A stretch of 7,023 nucleotides of DNA, taken from contig CANQWP010000041.1 of assembly GCA_947627585.1 (NCBI GenBank), forward strand, positions 1 through 7,023, given 5' to 3'. The first letter of the stretch is position 1. Each line of letters starts with the position of its first letter. This DNA comes from an uncultured Clostridia bacterium. Its GTDB lineage: Bacteria; Bacillota; Clostridia; Christensenellales; UBA1242. Below, piece by piece: positions 4,685 through 7,023 of the stretch. Position numbers and translations under genes: made by a program. A model generated the notes under the pieces. That model saw nothing but the letters and a program-made list of their open reading frames with translations, had not been told where the DNA came from and ran no database searches.

Positions 4685-5659
4685 TTATTTCATTTTCAAA
4701 ATTTCTTCACACCATTTTTTTGCATTTCTTCGTAGCTGTTTTTTTGTCCCATCAAAATTGAAGCCCGATGCGCAAACATGTCCGCCGCCACCTTGTTGAA
4801 TGGCGAAACTTCGCGCGTCCAAGCCCTTTGTGCGAATGCTGATTTTAAAGTGATTTGCCTCATATTCAATCGCCAAGAAAGATGCCAAAACCCCGTCAAG
4901 CTGAACAATGCAATTCGTGAATTTTTTTATCATTTCTTGGTCGATGCCAAGCTTTTTGATGTCCTTTTGGGTGAAAATCGTGAAGCCGGCAGTTTTCCCA
5001 GAATTGAACTTTGTGTTTGCAAAAAACTTTCGTTGAAGCGCAATGTCTCGCAAAGAGTTTGTTCGATACATTTTGTCATACACAAACTGTGTGTCAGCGC
5101 CCGCATCATAGAGTTTCAGGCCAATTTCAAGCACATCATGCGAAAGATTTGAGTGCAAAAATCGGTCGGTGTCACCCATCAAGCCCGCCCAAAGATATGT
5201 GGCTGTTTTTGGCGTGATGGTTTGGCCGTTGTCGAGCATAAAGTGCGCAACAAGCTGCGCGCACGCTGCCATTTTTGTGTCCACAAGCTGATTGTTTGTG
5301 AACTCCTCGCCCTGCAAGTGATGGTCCAAAACAACGACAGTTTTTGCCTTTGAAATTTCTTCTCTAAAACTTTGATGAACACGAGAAAGAGCGTTGACGT
5401 CAACAATCACGGCCATATCAAATTCTTCCGCCGAAAATTTTGTTTTAAGTTCGGTCAAAGGAAAAATTTGGTCAAGATAACTCTCCGGGTTTTTCACAGC
5501 AAAAACTTCGGCAACTTTCCCCATGTCTTTGCACATCTCACGCACCCCGAATGCCGAGCCATATGCGTCAGGGTCGGGATTGATATGAGTGAAAATTGCA
5601 ATCTTTTTTGCTTTTTGAAAAAGTTTGAAAATTTTGCTTGAAGCGGTCTCAGTCATCAT
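4685..5659 (-). CDS. nrnA: DHH-family phosphoesterase, NrnA-type nanoRNase / pAp phosphatase
   Basis: NrnA proteins degrade RNA oligomers of 2-5 nt from the 5' end and dephosphorylate pAp to AMP, using manganese. In the 324-residue form the DHH domain shows motif I HINPDPDAYGS (25-35, with H25, D29, D31), motif II DVNA (D87), motif III DHH (112-114) and motif IV GDTDRF (D163). The DHHA1 domain ends with the substrate-binding GGGGHVCASGF (290-300). I choose ATG at 5659 because a perfect AAAGGAGG (5673-5666) lies 6 nt upstream; ATG at 5656 is equally close. A longer in-frame start at 5683 has no site. The start lies inside rbfA (11-nt overlap), implying translational coupling. The order infB-rbfA-nrnA-truB is common in Firmicutes. 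Confidence 0.94.
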   Translation of the reverse strand: MMTETASSKIFKLFQKAKKIAIFTHINPDPDAYGSAFGVREMCKDMGKVAEVFAVKNPESYLDQIFPLTELKTKFSAEEFDMAVIVDVNALSRVHQSFREEISKAKTVVVLDHHLQGEEFTNNQLVDTKMAACAQLVAHFMLDNGQTITPKTATYLWAGLMGDTDRFLHSNLSHDVLEIGLKLYDAGADTQFVYDKMYRTNSLRDIALQRKFFANTKFNSGKTAGFTIFTQKDIKKLGIDQEMIKKFTNCIVQLDGVLASFLAIEYEANHFKISIRTKGLDARSFAIQQGGGGHVCASGFNFDGTKKQLRRNAKKWCEEILKMK

Positions 5660-6011
5660 CTTCTTCCTCCTTTGGAATGTCAAGATTTCGCAAAATTTCT
5701 TCCACGCGAATGGCGCTCAGCGTGCTTTTGTCAACAACAAAGTTGATTTTTGGAACTTGCGGCATTTTGACAAGTTTGGCAAGCTCGCGCTTGATGAATC
5801 CTTCACTTTTTTGCAAAATTGACGTCACGTTTGAAATTTCTTTAACGTTCAAAACGCTGACTTTGGCTTTGCAAAATTTAAAGTCCGGCGTGGTCTCCAC
5901 TTCGGTTATGCTGACAATTTGTTTCAAGCGCGGGTCATTCATTTTTGTTTGAATGATCTCAATAAGCGCCTTTTGAATTTCACTGTTTGCTCTTTCCATT
6001 CTGTTTGCCAT
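5649..6011 (-). CDS. rbfA: Ribosome-binding factor A
   Basis: RbfA is a small KH-domain protein that binds the 30S subunit near helix 1 of 16S rRNA during late maturation, and is cold-inducible in E. coli. The 120-residue form starting at ATG 6011 has the family N-terminus RMERANSEIQKALIEII, then NDPRLKQIVSITEVETTPDFKFCKAKVSVL, and the KH-type end MPQVPKINFVVDKST. It finishes in an acidic tail EEEDDD. The start is fixed by AAAAGGAG (6025-6018), 6 nt upstream; an upstream in-frame ATG at 6029 lacks one. The codons of the acidic tail double as the ribosome binding site and start of nrnA. A hairpin abuts the rbfA ribosome binding site. Confidence 0.95.
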   Translation of the reverse strand: MANRMERANSEIQKALIEIIQTKMNDPRLKQIVSITEVETTPDFKFCKAKVSVLNVKEISNVTSILQKSEGFIKRELAKLVKMPQVPKINFVVDKSTLSAIRVEEILRNLDIPKEEEDDD

Positions 6012-6025
6012 TTTCTTCTCCTTTT

Positions 6026-6056
6026 GCATATCACCACAAAATATGGTGTATTATGC
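6026..6056 (-). promoter_or_regulatory. Hairpin directly abutting the rbfA ribosome binding site
   Basis: In the minus-strand transcript GCATA (6056-6052) pairs with TATGC (6030-6026). CACCA (6048-6044) pairs with TGGTG (6036-6032). A small internal loop separates the two helices and a 7-nt loop closes the top. The base of the stem ends at the nucleotide before AAAAGGAG. It may protect the mRNA end or modulate access to the site. The function is inferred only from position. Confidence 0.4.
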
Positions 6057-6095
6057 GTGCTTTATTTGTACATACTACCACAACATGTTGATTTT

Positions 6096-6135
6096 AAACA
6101 AAAAGGAATTATGTTGAGAACAATAATTCCTTGTT
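6096..6135 (-). terminator. Probable intrinsic terminator or attenuator between infB and rbfA
   Basis: In the minus-strand transcript AAGGAATTAT (6132-6123) pairs with ATAATTCCTT (6112-6103) around a 10-nt loop. TTTTTGTTT follows (6104-6096). It begins a few nt after the infB stop. It should end most infB transcripts, or act as a partial terminator lowering rbfA-nrnA-truB expression. A separate rbfA promoter would then be expected between 6030 and 6100; only weak matches are seen there (for example TTGTTT, 18 bp, TAGTAT). Confidence 0.75.
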
Positions 6136-6137
6136 TG

Positions 6138-7023
6138 TCAGTCGTTCTTGATTTCTTGTTTGATGTATGCCTCAATGATGTCGCCCTCGGCAAAATCAAT
6201 GTTGTCATGAAGTTTGATTCCGCATTCAAAGCCCTTTGCGATTTCGCTTTTTTCGTCTTTGACAATCTTAAGGCTTTCGATTGTTGTTTCGCCAACAATT
6301 TCGCCCCCGCGTTTGACTTTTGCGATGGCATTTCTTTGAATTTTTCCGTCGAGCACGTAGCTTCCCGCAACTTTTCCGGCTGTAGAAAGTTTGAAGACAA
6401 CGCGAATTTCAGCACTGCCGATGTATTTTTCTTCATATTTAATCGCCATCATGCCCTTTGAAAGTCGCGTGATTTGATCGACAACTTCATAGATGATTTT
6501 GCTTTCGATGTATTGCACTTTCAAGCTGTCCATCATGGAGGTCATCTTGCTTGGCGTGCGAAGATTGAAAGCAATCAGCGTTGCGCCGGTCGTTTGCGCC
6601 AAAAGCACGTCGCTTTCGGTGATTGCGCCCGCTCCGCCGTGCAAGCAAACAACTTTGACTTCGTCGTTTCTTATGCTTTCAAGCGACGCTTTAAGGGCCT
6701 CAACAGAACCTTGTGTGTCGGCTTTGATGATGATGTTCAAGCTCTTCAAACTGCCCTCATGAATTCTGCTCATGAAGTCATCGGCGCTTACGCCGGACGT
6801 GTGGCGAGCGCGCTCTTCTTTAATTTTGTTGATGCGTTCATTGATGACTTGTTTAGACAAGCTTTCTTCAACTGCATAAACTGCATCGCCAGAATTTGGG
6901 ACTTCGTTAAAGCCCATCACTGAAACCGGCGTTGATGGTGGCGCTTTCTTGACCGGCTTGCCGTTTTCGTCAAACATGGCCTTCACTTTTCCATATGTGA
7001 TGCCGGACATGATGCTGTCCCCA
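6138..7023 (-). CDS. infB: Translation initiation factor IF-2, C-terminal part, cut by window edge
   Basis: About 294 C-terminal residues are visible; the open frame continues past the right edge (GDSIMSGITYGKVKAMFDENG). IF-2 is the GTPase that brings fMet-tRNA to the 30S subunit and drives subunit joining. The visible part starts at the end of domain II (GKVKAMFDENGKPVKKAPPSTPV), followed by VMGFNEVPNSGDAVYAVEES. Domain III follows (NIIIKADTQGSVEALKASLE...VCLHGGAGAITESDVLLAQTTGATLIAFNLR). Domain IV ends the protein, with GSAEIRVVFKLSTAGKVAGSYVLDGKIQR and a final EGDIIEAYIKQE that binds fMet-tRNA. The GTPase domain lies outside the window. The internal ATG at 7010 is not the gene start. Confidence 0.96.
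   Translation of the reverse strand, partial: GDSIMSGITYGKVKAMFDENGKPVKKAPPSTPVSVMGFNEVPNSGDAVYAVEESLSKQVINERINKIKEERARHTSGVSADDFMSRIHEGSLKSLNIIIKADTQGSVEALKASLESIRNDEVKVVCLHGGAGAITESDVLLAQTTGATLIAFNLRTPSKMTSMMDSLKVQYIESKIIYEVVDQITRLSKGMMAIKYEEKYIGSAEIRVVFKLSTAGKVAGSYVLDGKIQRNAIAKVKRGGEIVGETTIESLKIVKDEKSEIAKGFECGIKLHDNIDFAEGDIIEAYIKQEIKND

Noticed and set aside
6081..6090. Perfect 10-bp palindrome CAACATGTTG between infB and rbfA
   Set aside because: Too short to claim as an operator; no second copy was noticed in the window.
5919..6461. Plus-strand open frame of 180 codons across the rbfA-infB junction
   Set aside because: It is antisense to two well-supported genes and runs through the terminator and hairpins, with a low-complexity Phe/Cys-rich product.
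6474..6923. Plus-strand open frame opposite infB
   Set aside because: Shadow of the infB coding sequence, without a start signal or recognisable domain.

Overview
The window looks like chromosomal DNA of a low-to-moderate GC, Gram-positive-type bacterium. It fits an uncultured Clostridia-like Firmicute. The grounds are strong AGGAG-type ribosome binding sites, many Lys/Phe/Asn codons, a Firmicutes-type gene order infB-rbfA-nrnA-truB, and an EF-P with the KPGKG tip loop. The standard genetic code is used: TGA acts as a stop for several genes and Trp is TGG. No rRNA, tRNA, CRISPR array, prophage or insertion sequence was seen. Taxonomy below this level cannot be read from the window.

Layout from left to right. 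1-265 (-) is the 5' end of lepA (elongation factor 4), cut by the window edge. It diverges from a thymidine kinase gene (404-1354, +) whose protein carries about 120 extra C-terminal residues resembling the DUF6508 family. A convergent terminator follows, then a small gene of unknown function on the minus strand (1389-1595). The 5' end of that gene is split from its apparent original ATG by three tandem copies of a 14-bp unit. Divergent from it is a 67-residue XRE-type regulator (1751-1954, +). The 110-bp intergenic region between the two is filled by two large dyads that overlap both promoters, and the regulator mRNA appears to be leaderless. A bidirectional terminator separates the regulator from efp (1997-2560, -), which has a strong extended -10 promoter.

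Upstream of efp is a 116-bp imperfect inverted repeat (2720-2835) resembling a dispersed intergenic or MITE-like element. Next comes a minus-strand cluster, transcribed right to left: infB (C-terminal part, at the right edge), rbfA, nrnA, truB and an endonuclease IV-like TIM-barrel gene. It combines translation initiation (IF-2), 30S maturation (RbfA), nanoRNA/pAp turnover (NrnA) and tRNA U55 modification (TruB). A probable terminator and a second hairpin lie between infB and rbfA. The nrnA start is embedded in the end of rbfA.

Most of the content is housekeeping. The parts worth a second look are the regulator/small-gene module with its 14-bp triplication, frameshift and paired dyads (about 1389-1954), and the thymidine kinase-DUF6508 fusion.
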